47,375 nt of DNA from an uncultured Alphaproteobacteria bacterium (GCA_900696495.1 CAADGI010000025.1:1-47375); one strand, 5' to 3'. Shown: positions 18,005 through 27,018, numbered from the stretch's first letter. Translations and numbers: made by a program. The notes: generated by a model not told the origin, from the letters alone.

Positions 18005-18391
18005 ATTCTGACCTATGAAACGCGCGGGCAACCAGGCCCGGATGACATTAAAAGCCTTGTCGAGAAGTCCCTGGACGCAGACAAGGCCCTGAACATCACA
18101 ACCATCGACCTGAGCGGCCAGTCGCCTTTAGCCGACTACATGATTATTGCCTCAGGCACCTCCTCCCGGCATGTGGGAGCCCTAGCCCAGAAATTGAGAG
18201 ACAAGCTCGAAGGCCGCGGTGTGCAGAACATCCGGATCGAAGGCCTTGCGACCTCGGACTGGGTGGTTTTGGATGCGGGCGACGTGATTGTGCATATCTT
18301 CAGGCCCGAAGTGCGGTCCTTTTATAACATCGAGAAGATGTGGGGTCCGTATGCAGGGTTTGATGTCGTAGGACAGCAAATACCGGCTTAA
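18005..18391 (+). CDS. rsfS: Ribosomal silencing factor RsfS, with a non-canonical start codon
   Basis: Binds ribosomal protein L14 and blocks subunit joining in slow growth. The conserved core is present: LVEKSLDADKALNITTIDLSG, SPLADYMIIASGTSSRHVGALA, GDVIVHIFRPEVRSFYNIEKMW. The only in-frame ATG is at 18140, in the middle of the fold, and would remove the first helix and strand. Upstream the frame is open to a TAA at 17999 and contains no ATG, GTG or TTG. AAAGGAG (17989-17995) is 9 nt before ATT (18005) and 12 nt before CTG (18008), so I place the start at ATT, with CTG as alternative (about 127-128 aa). The reading frame itself is certain; the exact start is not. Confidence 0.82.
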   Translation: MLTYETRGQPGPDDIKSLVEKSLDADKALNITTIDLSGQSPLADYMIIASGTSSRHVGALAQKLRDKLEGRGVQNIRIEGLATSDWVVLDAGDVIVHIFRPEVRSFYNIEKMWGPYAGFDVVGQQIPA

Positions 18392-18454
18392 AAAGCTTCT
18401 ATTTCCCGGTTTCCCGGGCTGGACGAGCCGCCTTTTATCGCGGATATTCGTCTT

Positions 18455-18913
18455 ATGATGAAAATCGACGTCATTGCTGTCGGGCGACTGAAAAAAGGCC
18501 CCTATTACGAGCTTTGCGAGGAATACCAGAAGCGCACCCGCTGGTCGGTGACGTTGCATGAAGTCGAGAGTAAATACACCGAAGCGGCGCATATCCAGGG
18601 CGACGAAGCGCGGAAGATCAAGGAATATATCAAGGATGATGCCTTCGTTATCGTGATGGACGAACGCGGTGATGGGCTGCGCAGCCTTGATTTCGCGAAG
18701 ACGTTGGAGAAACTCCAGAATAACGGCGAGAATTATATCCAGTTCATTATCGGCGGCGCGGACGGGTTGACGGATGATGTCCGGGGCCGCGCCAATCTTC
18801 TCCTCAGCTTCGGGCAGCAGACATGGCCGCACATGCTTGCGCGCGTCATGCTTTTCGAGCAGATTTACAGGGCACAACAAATTCTCGCGGGTCATCCGTA
18901 TCACAGGGAATGA
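18455..18913 (+). CDS. rlmH: 23S rRNA pseudouridine-1915 N3-methyltransferase
   Basis: SPOUT-class methyltransferase acting on pseudouridine 1915 of 23S rRNA in 70S ribosomes. The 152-aa protein has IDVIAVGRLKKGPYYELCEEY, VIVMDERGDGLRSLDFA, the knot region FIIGGADGLTDDVRGRA, and the C-terminal QQTWPHMLARVMLFEQIYRA with IL-GHPYHRE at the end. A second ATG at 18458 is equally possible. The stop overlaps the next start (ATGA), consistent with one operon rsfS-rlmH-envC-ctpA. Confidence 0.97.
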   Translation: MMKIDVIAVGRLKKGPYYELCEEYQKRTRWSVTLHEVESKYTEAAHIQGDEARKIKEYIKDDAFVIVMDERGDGLRSLDFAKTLEKLQNNGENYIQFIIGGADGLTDDVRGRANLLLSFGQQTWPHMLARVMLFEQIYRAQQILAGHPYHRE

Positions 18914-20076
18914 AACACGAAACGTCATTGCGAGCGAAGCGAAGCAATCCACGGGTTATGAAACCGTTTCTGGATTGCTTCGTCGCTATGTTCCTCGCAA
19001 TGACGATGACTTTGCCTGCGCATGCTGAACCTTCTCTGGCCCAGAAACTGAAACAGCATGAAAAAAAGACGGCAACGCTCGAGCAGGAAGTAAAGAAGAT
19101 CGAGAAGGAATTATCCGGCACGCGCAGTGAGCTCGTGTCTATTAGTAAATCCATTCAGGCCAATGAAAGATCGCTGCAGGATCTGGAAGGCCGCATCGAA
19201 AAGCTTGAAAAAGAAAAAGCCGAAATAAAAACCTCGCTGCAGAATGACCGTAAATCCATGGCCGACCTTATTCTTGCGCTGGAGCGTATCCGCCGTGTTC
19301 CGCCCGAGGCGATGATCGCGCGGCCGGATGCGCCTTTCCGCACGGCGCAGAGCGCGTTGCTGATGGGCGACATTATTCCCTCGCTTCATAAAAAAGCGGA
19401 GGCGCTGAAAGAAAACCTGAAAAATCTCGATGAAATCACTGCCGACCTGGAGGAAAAACGCGAGCGTGAGCAGAAGGAGGCGGCAACGCTTGCAGGTGAG
19501 CAGAAAAAGCTCGCCGGGCTTGTTGATAAACGCGAAAAGCTTTTCGCCGATACGCATGCCGATCTTGAGACTGAAAAGGCGAATGTTAAAAAAATCTCGC
19601 AGCAGGCGCAAAACCTTGCCGATCTTGTCAACCGCCTCGACCGTGATCGCACGGCACGTAAGCCCGAGAAAAAAGTCGTCAGTGTTCCATCCGGCAGTGC
19701 GCGCCTTCCCATTTCAGGCATTATCCGCACCCGTTACGACGAGCCGGACAGTTTCGGCGCGCCGAGCAAGGGCGTTTCCATCGAGGGCCGCGCGGGGGCG
19801 CTGGTTGTGGCCCCTATGGGCGGGGTCGTCCGCTTCGCCGGGCATTTCCGAAACTATGGGAATATTGTCATCCTTGAACATGAAAAAGGCTTCCACAGCC
19901 TTGTTGCAGGATTAGAAAAAATTGATACAGTGGTGGGCCAAAGCGTGTCAGCGGGCGAACCTCTCGGGCTTCTGCACCGGGCCGATAATCCCGGAGAGAA
20001 GCCTGCTTTATATTACGAGCTCCGGCTCAACGGGCGGCCTGTCAATCCTGCAACGAAATTTGCCGATCTTGGTTAA
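18910..20076 (+). CDS. EnvC-like murein hydrolase activator (degenerate M23/LytM)
   Basis: Periplasmic protein: signal peptide, coiled coil of about 200 residues (LEQEVKKIEKELSGTRSELV and onward) and a C-terminal LytM domain. The zinc ligands of active M23 peptidases are missing: the H-x3-D motif reads SKGVSIEG and HxH reads ALYYELRLNG, as in EnvC, so it should activate amidases rather than cut peptidoglycan. The signal peptide, MKPFLDCFVAMFLAMTMT then LPAHA, is encoded by repeat S1. Start choice: ATG 18910 overlaps the rlmH stop and would give a 40-residue leader; ATG 18958 gives a standard one. ctpA follows by 17 bp. Confidence 0.88.
   Translation: MKHETSLRAKRSNPRVMKPFLDCFVAMFLAMTMTLPAHAEPSLAQKLKQHEKKTATLEQEVKKIEKELSGTRSELVSISKSIQANERSLQDLEGRIEKLEKEKAEIKTSLQNDRKSMADLILALERIRRVPPEAMIARPDAPFRTAQSALLMGDIIPSLHKKAEALKENLKNLDEITADLEEKREREQKEAATLAGEQKKLAGLVDKREKLFADTHADLETEKANVKKISQQAQNLADLVNRLDRDRTARKPEKKVVSVPSGSARLPISGIIRTRYDEPDSFGAPSKGVSIEGRAGALVVAPMGGVVRFAGHFRNYGNIVILEHEKGFHSLVAGLEKIDTVVGQSVSAGEPLGLLHRADNPGEKPALYYELRLNGRPVNPATKFADLG
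18923..19005. repeat. Palindromic repeat copy S1, encodes the signal peptide of the EnvC-like protein
   Basis: Left arm 18923-18950 begins CGTCATTGCGAGCGAAGCGA; right arm 18972-19005 ends CTCGCAATGACG. The same family occurs at 32859-32946. Read in the frame of the gene, the right arm gives LDCFVAMFLAMTM, a hydrophobic segment typical of translated repeats of this kind. Confidence 0.88.
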
Positions 20077-20093
20077 CAAAGGACATTAACTTT

Positions 20094-21461
20094 ATGCGCT
20101 ATCTACTTCCCCTGTTTGGTTTTTATGCTGTTGTAGCCCTCTCAGTACCCGCCATGGCAGCGGATGAAGGGCGAACAGCCGGGAAGTCCGAAGAAAATAC
20201 CTATAGCGAGACCTATCGCCAGCTAAACCTTTTTGGCGACGTGTTCGAGCGTGTGCGCAGCCAGTATGTCGAGCCGGTTGACGACAAGACGCTGGTGGAG
20301 AGCGCGATCAACGGCATGCTCACCAGCCTCGATCCGCATTCCGGTTATCTGAATGAAGACAGCTTCACCGAGATGCAGGTGAACACCAAGGGCGAATTCG
20401 GCGGTCTCGGCATCGAGGTCACGATGGAAAACGGTTTTGTTAAGGTTGTTTCGCCGATCGATGACACGCCTGCTTTTCGCGCCGGCATCCAGGCCGGGGA
20501 TTACATTGTCGAGATCGACGGTGAAACGGTTATGGGGCTCAGCCTTGCCGATGCCGTCGATAAAATGCGCGGCAAGGTCGGGAGCCCGATCAAGCTAATC
20601 ATCCGCCGCGAGGGCAATCCCGATCCGCTGCCGTTCGAACTCACGCGCGATATCATCAAAATTCAATCGGTGCGTTACCACACCGAAGGCAATGCCGGTT
20701 ATATCCGCATCACGACCTTCAACCAGAACACGCAGCCCGGCCTCGACAAGGCGATTGCCGAGATCAAAAAAAAGCTCGGTACCAATTTAATCGGTTATGT
20801 GCTGGATATGCGGAACAACCCGGGCGGCCTGCTCGACCAGGCGATTTCGGTTTCGGATACATTTCTTGACCGTGGTGAGATTGTCTCCACGCGCGGTCGT
20901 CATGAAAGCGACACCAAGCGCGACAACGCGACACCCGGCGATGCCGCAGACGGCTTGCCTATCGTCGTTCTGATCAATGGCGGCTCGGCTTCGGGCTCTG
21001 AAATCGTCGCCGGTGCGTTGCAGGATCACAAGCGCGCCATTCTTCTCGGGACGAAATCTTTCGGCAAGGGATCGGTGCAAACCGTCATTCCCCTGCCCGG
21101 TCACGGCGCGATGCGTTTGACGACGGCTCGTTATTACACGCCTTCGGGACGCTCGATCCAGGCGAAAGGCATCGAGCCTGACATCATGGTCGAACCCGCA
21201 AAAATCGAAGCGGTCAAAATGACAGGCATCAGCGAGGCTGACCTGCGCGGCGCGCTGGAAAATCCTGACAAGGAAAAGGACAAAGCCAAAGAAGAAGCCG
21301 CCAAATCGGAAAAAGAAAAGGCGAAGGAAGAAACCCCGCCGAAAACCGGCGCAGCTCCAGTTGAGGGTGAGGAAGGCGTGCAAGATTACCAGTTGATGCG
21401 CGCGCTTGACCTGCTGAACGGCCTCTCGCTTTATAAAAGCGGGCTGAAGGCAAACGAATAA
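20094..21461 (+). CDS. ctpA: C-terminal processing peptidase, S41 family
   Basis: Periplasmic serine protease with a signal peptide (MRYLLPLFGFYAVVALS, cut after AMA), an N-terminal helical segment (VFERVRSQYVEPVDDKTLVE), a PDZ domain at about residues 100-180 (FGGLGIEVTMENGFVKVVSP), and the catalytic Ser/Lys pair in NGGSASGSEIVAGALQ and LGTKSFGKGSVQTV. The C-terminal 90 residues include a Lys/Glu-rich charged stretch. Length 455 aa is standard. It follows the EnvC-like gene, as in most alphaproteobacteria, and probably acts in envelope protein turnover, including murein-hydrolase regulators. Confidence 0.96.
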   Translation: MRYLLPLFGFYAVVALSVPAMAADEGRTAGKSEENTYSETYRQLNLFGDVFERVRSQYVEPVDDKTLVESAINGMLTSLDPHSGYLNEDSFTEMQVNTKGEFGGLGIEVTMENGFVKVVSPIDDTPAFRAGIQAGDYIVEIDGETVMGLSLADAVDKMRGKVGSPIKLIIRREGNPDPLPFELTRDIIKIQSVRYHTEGNAGYIRITTFNQNTQPGLDKAIAEIKKKLGTNLIGYVLDMRNNPGGLLDQAISVSDTFLDRGEIVSTRGRHESDTKRDNATPGDAADGLPIVVLINGGSASGSEIVAGALQDHKRAILLGTKSFGKGSVQTVIPLPGHGAMRLTTARYYTPSGRSIQAKGIEPDIMVEPAKIEAVKMTGISEADLRGALENPDKEKDKAKEEAAKSEKEKAKEETPPKTGAAPVEGEEGVQDYQLMRALDLLNGLSLYKSGLKANE

Positions 21462-21475
21462 GGAGCGGGCGGGCC

Positions 21476-22651
21476 GTGGATACGACACGTAACGGCAGCT
21501 TTATCACCGGTCTCCTTCAAGGCCTTGTTGTCGTTTTCTTTATTTATGTCGTGATTTTTACGGTCACAATCGTTAAAAGCCGCAGCCCGTCTGAAAGCGT
21601 AACGCCCCTGGCCACGGCCACGGCGCAAATTGTCCGCATGAATCCGCAGCCGCATGTTGAAGCCGTTGTGACGCCGCATCTGGAACCGCAGGACCAAACG
21701 CCCGCGCCTGTGCATGCAGAACCCGCTCCACAGCATGCGCCCGACCCGGTAGTTGAACATCCGGCGGAGGAAACGCATGTGCCAGTACCCGCGCACGGCT
21801 CTTCCGATCTCATTGAAGTCACGCCGCAGGGACCGCTTCCCAAACGTTCCTCAAGCGGACAGACAGCTTTTGAGGCTTACAAGAAGCCTTATGCGCCGGA
21901 TGGAAATCCGGTTATTGCCCTCGCGGTGCTGGATTACGGCATGTCAGCGACGGACTCCAAAGAAGCGCTTAAAAAACTGCCCGGCGAGGTGTCGCTTATT
22001 CTCAATCCCTATGCGCAGACGCAGGATACGTGGAAGAGCCTGGCCGGCGCCGAAGGCCATGAATTCTGGGTTCTTATGCCGGTTGAAAACCAGGATTATC
22101 CTACTGTTGCCGATCCAGGCCCGCAGGCCCTGCTTGCGCATTCCGATTTTAAATATAATCAGGAAAAGTTTTTATGGGCGCTTTCGCGCACGTCGGGTTA
22201 TGCGGGGATCGCGGCCTATACGGACACAGCGTTCCTGAATGCGCAGTCGGCGCTGAAAAGCTTGTGGAACGAAGGATATGACCGCGGTATTGGCTATCTC
22301 GAGATCAATCCCGCCGGGCTGGAAGGTGTTGAAATGAACGCCATTGAAAAGAAGGCGCCTTATGTCCGCAACCACTCCATTTATGAGGAAGGCGTGCAAT
22401 CGCCCGAGGCATGGCTGAAGGCGCTTGAGCTCGAAGCCAGCAATAACGGTTACACGGTCGGCATCATCAAGCGTCCCTATCCGAAAGTTGTTGATGTGGT
22501 TGCCGCGTGGTCGGCGACGCTGAAGGAGCGCGGCTATTCCCTCGCCCCGGTTTCCGCGCTGGCGCAGGCGAATAAAGATGAGCCTGAACAAACACCATCC
22601 CCCGCGTCCGAGGCTGCTGAAGAACATCATGCGCCCGCACCGTCACACTGA
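21476..22651 (+). CDS. Divergent polysaccharide deacetylase family protein (DUF610/YibQ)
   Basis: Starts with GTG, preceded by AGGAGCGGG. Residues 11-35 are a transmembrane anchor (GLLQGLVVVFFIYVVIFTV), residues 40-120 a Pro/His/Ala/Glu-rich linker, and from about residue 135 the deacetylase-like fold: NPVIALAVLDYGMS, LPGEVSLILNPYAQ, GHEFWVLMPVENQDYPTVADPGP. Family members usually read IDDLG and NHMGS; here these are LDYG and AAYTDT, so metal-binding residues seem lost and the protein may be inactive as an enzyme. The place between ctpA and rppH is conserved in alphaproteobacteria. Its end overlaps rppH by 23 nt. Confidence 0.85.
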   Translation: MDTTRNGSFITGLLQGLVVVFFIYVVIFTVTIVKSRSPSESVTPLATATAQIVRMNPQPHVEAVVTPHLEPQDQTPAPVHAEPAPQHAPDPVVEHPAEETHVPVPAHGSSDLIEVTPQGPLPKRSSSGQTAFEAYKKPYAPDGNPVIALAVLDYGMSATDSKEALKKLPGEVSLILNPYAQTQDTWKSLAGAEGHEFWVLMPVENQDYPTVADPGPQALLAHSDFKYNQEKFLWALSRTSGYAGIAAYTDTAFLNAQSALKSLWNEGYDRGIGYLEINPAGLEGVEMNAIEKKAPYVRNHSIYEEGVQSPEAWLKALELEASNNGYTVGIIKRPYPKVVDVVAAWSATLKERGYSLAPVSALAQANKDEPEQTPSPASEAAEEHHAPAPSH

Positions 22652-23102
22652 GCTATACCGGCCCTGCGTCGGCGTCGCGTTGTTCAACACCCGCGGCGAG
22701 GTTTTTGTCGGCGAGCGCATCGACACGCCGGGCGCGTGGCAGATGCCGCAGGGCGGGATCGATGGTGATGAAACAATCGAACAGGCCGCTTTCCGCGAGC
22801 TTTATGAAGAAGTGGGCAGCAACAACGCCCAGATCATCCGCGTGGCCGACAGGAAAATCCGCTACGACCTGCCCGACGACATGCGCGAGCGGTTATGGGG
22901 CGGAATGTACAAGGGACAGGAACAAACCTGGGTGGCGGCGCGGTTCCTCGGCGCGGATTCCGACATCAATATCAAAAATCATGACCCGGCGGAATTCAGC
23001 AGATGGAAATGGATCGCGTTGGATCAGACGATCGAACTGATCGTGCCTTTCAAGCGCGACACCTATAAGCAGGTGATCGCGCTTTTCAAAGATATCGTTT
23101 AG
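22629..23102 (+). CDS. rppH: RNA pyrophosphohydrolase (Nudix)
   Basis: Removes pyrophosphate from the 5' end of transcripts and starts mRNA decay. The start of the fold is [21 protein letters not shown], and the Nudix box is intact: [20 protein letters not shown], then [21 protein letters not shown] and [10 protein letters not shown] complete the family pattern. I chose ATG 22629 ([16 protein letters not shown], 157 aa); an in-frame ATG at 22578 would add 17 residues inside the previous gene. The stop codon overlaps the tolB stop on the other strand. Confidence 0.95.
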   Translation: MRPHRHTELYRPCVGVALFNTRGEVFVGERIDTPGAWQMPQGGIDGDETIEQAAFRELYEEVGSNNAQIIRVADRKIRYDLPDDMRERLWGGMYKGQEQTWVAARFLGADSDINIKNHDPAEFSRWKWIALDQTIELIVPFKRDTYKQVIALFKDIV

Positions 23103-24421
23103 TTCGCGTTCAGCGGCGACCAGGCCGGGTCGGAACCGTCCTGCGGCGTGCCGAGCTTGCGCTCGTTATAGCCCGTGATGTCGATTGTATAAACACGCGC
23201 CGAACGTGCCGATCCGCTGCCGGGGCTTTCCTTGAAGTATGTCAGGACGCGGCCGTTGGGCGACCAGCTTGGGCCTTCTACGTGATAGGCATTGGTGATC
23301 AGACGCTCGCCGGAACCATCCGGACGGATGACGCCGATATAGAACTGGCCCTGGTACTGGCGCGTGAAGGCGATCAAATCCCCGCGCGGCGACCAGACAG
23401 GGTTGCCGTAGCGGCCCTTGTCGAAGGTGATGCGCTGCACGTTGCTGCCGTCGGCGTTCATCGTGTAGATCTGCTGCGAACCGCCGCGATCGGATTCAAA
23501 CGCGATGCGCGTGCCGTCGGGCGAATAGGACGGCGCCGTATCGATGCCTGGATTTTCCGTCAGGCGCTTTTTCGTGCGGCTGCCCAGATCGAGGGCGTAA
23601 ACATCGGTGTTGCCGCTCTGCGCGAGGCTCATGACGACCTTGTTGCCGTCGGGTGAAAAGCGCGGGGCGAAAGTCATGCCGGGGAAATCGCCGAGAACCT
23701 GTCTGCGGCCGGAAGCGAGATCGTAGAGATAAACACGCGGCGCGCGGCCCTCGTACGACATATAGGCCACCTGCTGGCGCGTCGGCGAGAAACGCGGCGT
23801 CAGGACGAGGCTTCCGCCGTCGGTTAAGTATTTATGGTTCGCGCCATCCTGATCCATGATCGCGAGGCGCTTGACGCGCTTGGTCGCCGGGCCGGATTCC
23901 GAAACGTAAACGATGCGGCTGTCGAAATAGCCCTCTTCGCCGGTCAGGCGCTTGTAGATTTCGTCGGAAATAATATGCGCGATGCGGCGCCAGTTCTGCT
24001 GGGTCGTCGTATAGGCCATCCCGATCAGCTGCTTCTGGTTATAGACATCCCAGAGGCGGAATTCGACGCGCGCCTTGCCGTCAGACTGAGATGTTACGGT
24101 GCCGGTGACAAGCGCCTGCGTATTCGTGGCACGCCATTCGGCGAAACGTACGCCGTCGCGCTGGATTGAGGCCGTATCCTGCACGAACGCCGCTGGATTT
24201 ACCGGTTTAAAAAGGCCGGAGCCCGAGAGATTGTTGGAAATGACTTTCGGCATTTCTGAAGCCAGATTGGCGTCAGGGCCGCTGCCGGAAAATTGCGTAA
24301 TGGCGATCGGCATGGGCTCGATCGTGCCGCGCGTGACGTCGACGCGAAGTTCCCCTTGCGCCTGCGCGGCAACTGGAATCAGGACCAGAACAAACAGCAG
24401 GACGGGCAGGATTCTTTTCAT
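23099..24421 (-). CDS. tolB: Tol-Pal system beta-propeller protein TolB
   Basis: Periplasmic protein that links the Tol inner-membrane complex to Pal. The 440-aa protein has a signal peptide ([21 protein letters not shown]), the N-terminal domain, and a six-bladed propeller with repeated units such as [28 protein letters not shown] and [12 protein letters not shown]. It is the last gene of the tol cluster here: pal and ybgF (cpoB), which normally follow, are missing and the gene converges on rppH with a 4-nt overlap of stop codons. Confidence 0.97.
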   Translation of the reverse strand: MKRILPVLLFVLVLIPVAAQAQGELRVDVTRGTIEPMPIAITQFSGSGPDANLASEMPKVISNNLSGSGLFKPVNPAAFVQDTASIQRDGVRFAEWRATNTQALVTGTVTSQSDGKARVEFRLWDVYNQKQLIGMAYTTTQQNWRRIAHIISDEIYKRLTGEEGYFDSRIVYVSESGPATKRVKRLAIMDQDGANHKYLTDGGSLVLTPRFSPTRQQVAYMSYEGRAPRVYLYDLASGRRQVLGDFPGMTFAPRFSPDGNKVVMSLAQSGNTDVYALDLGSRTKKRLTENPGIDTAPSYSPDGTRIAFESDRGGSQQIYTMNADGSNVQRITFDKGRYGNPVWSPRGDLIAFTRQYQGQFYIGVIRPDGSGERLITNAYHVEGPSWSPNGRVLTYFKESPGSGSARSARVYTIDITGYNERKLGTPQDGSDPAWSPLNAN

Positions 24422-24453
24422 ATCAAATACTCTCTTGCGTTGCAGATTCGGTT

Positions 24454-25362
24454 TTATAGCATATCACTCGGGTCGAAGTTAATAACGGTGTTCTTCCATG
24501 TGTTGTATTTGTCCGGAGGCACGGCGAGCGGCGTGCAGCGCGGATTGCGCAGGGCACGCAAAGCGGCATCAGCCGCAGCCCTGAAAGCGTTGTCACGATT
24601 ATAACGGCCCATATCGACTACGGCGGCGTGTTGAACGGTTCTATCCCTGTTTATCTGAACGCGGACTGCAACTATTAGTTCCTCTGCGTACTTGCCGCCG
24701 GCGGAAGCACCTAGGTTCCAGCAGCCCTGGAGCTGGTGTCTCAGCGCATCCATCTCGCTCATGGTCAGGCGATCGGACAGTTGGGCGATGGCGCTGTCGA
24801 GGGATGAGTTTTCCGCCGTCTCGACGGATTGAACGGGTTGTTCCTCCTTCACATCGGGCGTGAGGTTTTTCAGCAGGCTGTCGAAATCCTGCTGCTCTTT
24901 TTTCTTTTCGGTTTTTGTCACTTCCGGCTTGGGCTTCGGTTTTTCCTTTGGCTTGGGCTCTTCTTTTTTCTTTTCAGGTTTCGGGGGCGCCAATTGTTCA
25001 ACGGGCGGCGCTTTCACCTCCTCCTTGATTTCGGGAGGCTTAGGCTTTTCGATTTCAGGCGGCGTTTCCTCGGCTATTTTCGGCGGCGAGGGTTTTTCCT
25101 GCACGGGCGGCGGCAGTTCTTTTTTTTCTTCCTTGGGCTTTACGGGCGCGGCGACGCGGTTGGTTTGTGTAAGTTCGTCCACGGGCACGATTTCAATACT
25201 GATCGGCTGTGACAATATTTCATGGTCCCGCGCGATAAACGGAATGCCAAAAGCGGTTACGACAAAGAGGATAATATGCAGGATGGCCGATGTGACGACC
25301 GGGGCCTTCATCGAGGAATCGAGACCGAGGAAATCGTCGCCAATCATCGTCCGGTTGATCAT
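24454..25362 (-). CDS. tolA: TolA-like cell envelope protein
   Basis: Inner-membrane protein of the Tol-Pal complex. One transmembrane helix near the N-terminus ([19 protein letters not shown]) is followed by about 120 residues rich in Pro, Lys and Glu (for example [12 protein letters not shown]), which span the periplasm, and a C-terminal TonB/TolA-type domain with [25 protein letters not shown] and [10 protein letters not shown]. The start at 25362 has GAGGTG 9 nt upstream. It follows tolR by 4 bp and precedes tolB by 32 bp. The polyproline runs make it a plausible EF-P client. Confidence 0.93.
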   Translation of the reverse strand: MINRTMIGDDFLGLDSSMKAPVVTSAILHIILFVVTAFGIPFIARDHEILSQPISIEIVPVDELTQTNRVAAPVKPKEEKKELPPPVQEKPSPPKIAEETPPEIEKPKPPEIKEEVKAPPVEQLAPPKPEKKKEEPKPKEKPKPKPEVTKTEKKKEQQDFDSLLKNLTPDVKEEQPVQSVETAENSSLDSAIAQLSDRLTMSEMDALRHQLQGCWNLGASAGGKYAEELIVAVRVQINRDRTVQHAAVVDMGRYNRDNAFRAAADAALRALRNPRCTPLAVPPDKYNTWKNTVINFDPSDML

Positions 25363-25366
25363 GGGA

Positions 25367-25816
25367 TCACCTCGACTTGGCCTCGGAAATAAGCGCTACC
25401 TTCGTAAACCCTGCGCCGCTGACCGCGCCCAGCAATTCCATGATGCCACCATATTCCAGGCTCTGGTCGCCGCGGATGTAGATGCGGCGGTCGGTCTGGC
25501 CTTCGGTCATGGCGGAAAGCAGGCCGATCAGCTTCGCGCGCTCGACGGCGGTCTCACCGATGAATATTTTTCCATCTTTATCGAGCGTGATTTCGATGGG
25601 CTTGTTTTCTTCGTCGGTGATGGGTTTTGCATCCGAATTCGGCAGATCGATCGGCACGCCGGCGGTCAGCAGCGGCGCGGCGACCATGAAGACGATGAGC
25701 AGCACGAGCATGACGTCAACGAGCGGCGTGACGTTTATTTCCGCCATGGGCCTGTAGGTTCCGCCGGAACGGCCCCGTCTTGCCCTTGTCTTGCCGCCGC
25801 CGAACGATGCGCCCAT
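25367..25816 (-). CDS. tolR: Tol complex protein TolR (ExbD/TolR family)
   Basis: Single-pass proton-channel subunit, 149 aa. The membrane helix carries the essential aspartate: INVTPLVDVMLVLLIVFMVA. The rest is the periplasmic domain with GVPIDLPNSDA and IYIRGDQSLEYGGIMEL. It lies 3 bp after tolQ and 4 bp before tolA. Confidence 0.96.
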   Translation of the reverse strand: MGASFGGGKTRARRGRSGGTYRPMAEINVTPLVDVMLVLLIVFMVAAPLLTAGVPIDLPNSDAKPITDEENKPIEITLDKDGKIFIGETAVERAKLIGLLSAMTEGQTDRRIYIRGDQSLEYGGIMELLGAVSGAGFTKVALISEAKSR

Positions 25817-25819
25817 GAT

Positions 25820-26602
25820 CTATGCAACCTTCCTTGGGCCCGATGAGCCCGAGCCGCCGTTGCGGTCCTGGCTGTCGAGATGACGCGAGAGGATTGCCGA
25901 GAATTCGTCGGTGAACGCGTCCAGCCTGCTGGCGTAGCGGTTCAGCCCGGTCGAAAACACGTTGTAGGAAATCGAGGCCGGGATAGCGGCGACGAGACCA
26001 AGCGCGGTTGCAAAAAGCGCCTCGGCGATGCCGGGCGCGACGACGGCGAGCGAGGTGTTGTTTGTCGCGGCAATCGCCGAGAAGGAATTCATGATCCCCC
26101 AGACGGTGCCGAACAGGCCGATGAACGGCGCAGTGGAGCCGACGCTGGCGAGGAAGGTCATGCCGCGCTCGAGCGCGTTCATTTCACGGCCGATGGTGAC
26201 GGCCATGGCGCGTTCGACGCGCTGACGCAGGGACGCCTGCATGCTTTCCTTCGACGGGATGCCCGCCGAAATTCCCGCCTGCCATTCTTCCATGCCTGCG
26301 GCGAAAGTGGAAAGCAGCGGGTCCTGCTTGCTGTTTTTCACGCGGGAATAAATTTTATCGAGCGGCTCGCCCGACCAGAATGAATCTTCGAAAATATTCG
26401 CCTTGCGGTTCAGTTTTTTCAGCGTGCTGCGCTTGGACAGGATGATCGCCCAGCTCCAGACCGAGGCAAGAACCAGGATAATCATAACGACCTTGACGAT
26501 CATGTCGGCCTGCATGAACAGGCCCATCATGGTCATATCGTGGGAGTAACTCCCGAGGTCAACGCCATCTACGGCCGCGACGGGTGCTGCTTCAGTTGCC
26601 AT
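25820..26602 (-). CDS. tolQ: Tol complex protein TolQ (MotA/TolQ/ExbB family)
   Basis: Three-helix membrane protein, 260 aa, that with TolR forms the proton-driven motor of the Tol system, active at division constriction. The first helix is VVMIILVLASVWSWAII; the second and third are in the conserved part GMTFLASVGSTAPFIGLFGT to VAPGIAEALFATALGLVAAI. Length fits the family. It sits 2 bp after ybgC, the usual arrangement of the ybgC-tolQRA cluster. Confidence 0.97.
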   Translation of the reverse strand: MATEAAPVAAVDGVDLGSYSHDMTMMGLFMQADMIVKVVMIILVLASVWSWAIILSKRSTLKKLNRKANIFEDSFWSGEPLDKIYSRVKNSKQDPLLSTFAAGMEEWQAGISAGIPSKESMQASLRQRVERAMAVTIGREMNALERGMTFLASVGSTAPFIGLFGTVWGIMNSFSAIAATNNTSLAVVAPGIAEALFATALGLVAAIPASISYNVFSTGLNRYASRLDAFTDEFSAILSRHLDSQDRNGGSGSSGPRKVA

Positions 26603-26604
26603 GT

Positions 26605-27018
26605 CTATTTGCTTTCCTTGAGATATTTCTGAAAACCGCCACGCAGGCCCTCAGGGATACGCACGGGTTTCATCGACCCTGCGTCGATGGAGACAATTGT
26701 GACGTCCGCTGTAAAAATCAGGTCTGAATTACGGTAAATTGATTGTTTCATCACGAGACTGGTGTTTTTGATTTGAGTTACAATGGTTTGCAGTTCAAGC
26801 AAGTCGTCGAGAACCGCCGGTTTGAGGTAATCGGCATTGATATGACGAACGACGAATAAAATCCCTTGGTTCTCATGTAATGATTTATTCTCAAAACCCA
26901 TAAAACGCAAGAGTTCCGTGCGTCCCCGTTCGGCGAAATTGATGAAGTTGGAGTGATAAACGACGCCCCCTGCATCCGTGTCCTCGTAGTAAACGCGTAT
27001 GGGTAATTTGTGTTCCAT
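26605..27018 (-). CDS. ybgC: Tol-Pal associated acyl-CoA thioesterase YbgC
   Basis: Hot-dog fold thioesterase, 137 aa. The active-site motif is RVYYEDTDAGGVVYHSNFIN with the catalytic aspartate, followed by FAERGRTELLRFMGF. It hydrolyses acyl-CoA or interacts with ACP in phospholipid synthesis; the precise substrate is unknown. Its start overlaps the ruvB stop (TAATG), tying the tol genes to the ruv operon. The start codon is well supported because the family begins with this beta-strand. Confidence 0.95.
   Translation of the reverse strand: MEHKLPIRVYYEDTDAGGVVYHSNFINFAERGRTELLRFMGFENKSLHENQGILFVVRHINADYLKPAVLDDLLELQTIVTQIKNTSLVMKQSIYRNSDLIFTADVTIVSIDAGSMKPVRIPEGLRGGFQKYLKESK

Noticed and set aside
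17692-18006. 104-codon frame antisense to the rsfS leader
   Set aside because: It covers the end of nadD and the candidate RNA; nothing supports translation, though the plus-strand promoter and terminator are good.
24860-25846. 328-codon open frame antisense to tolA and tolR
   Set aside because: Low-complexity Ser/Gly/Phe product, a shadow of the Lys/Pro/Glu-rich tolA sequence.
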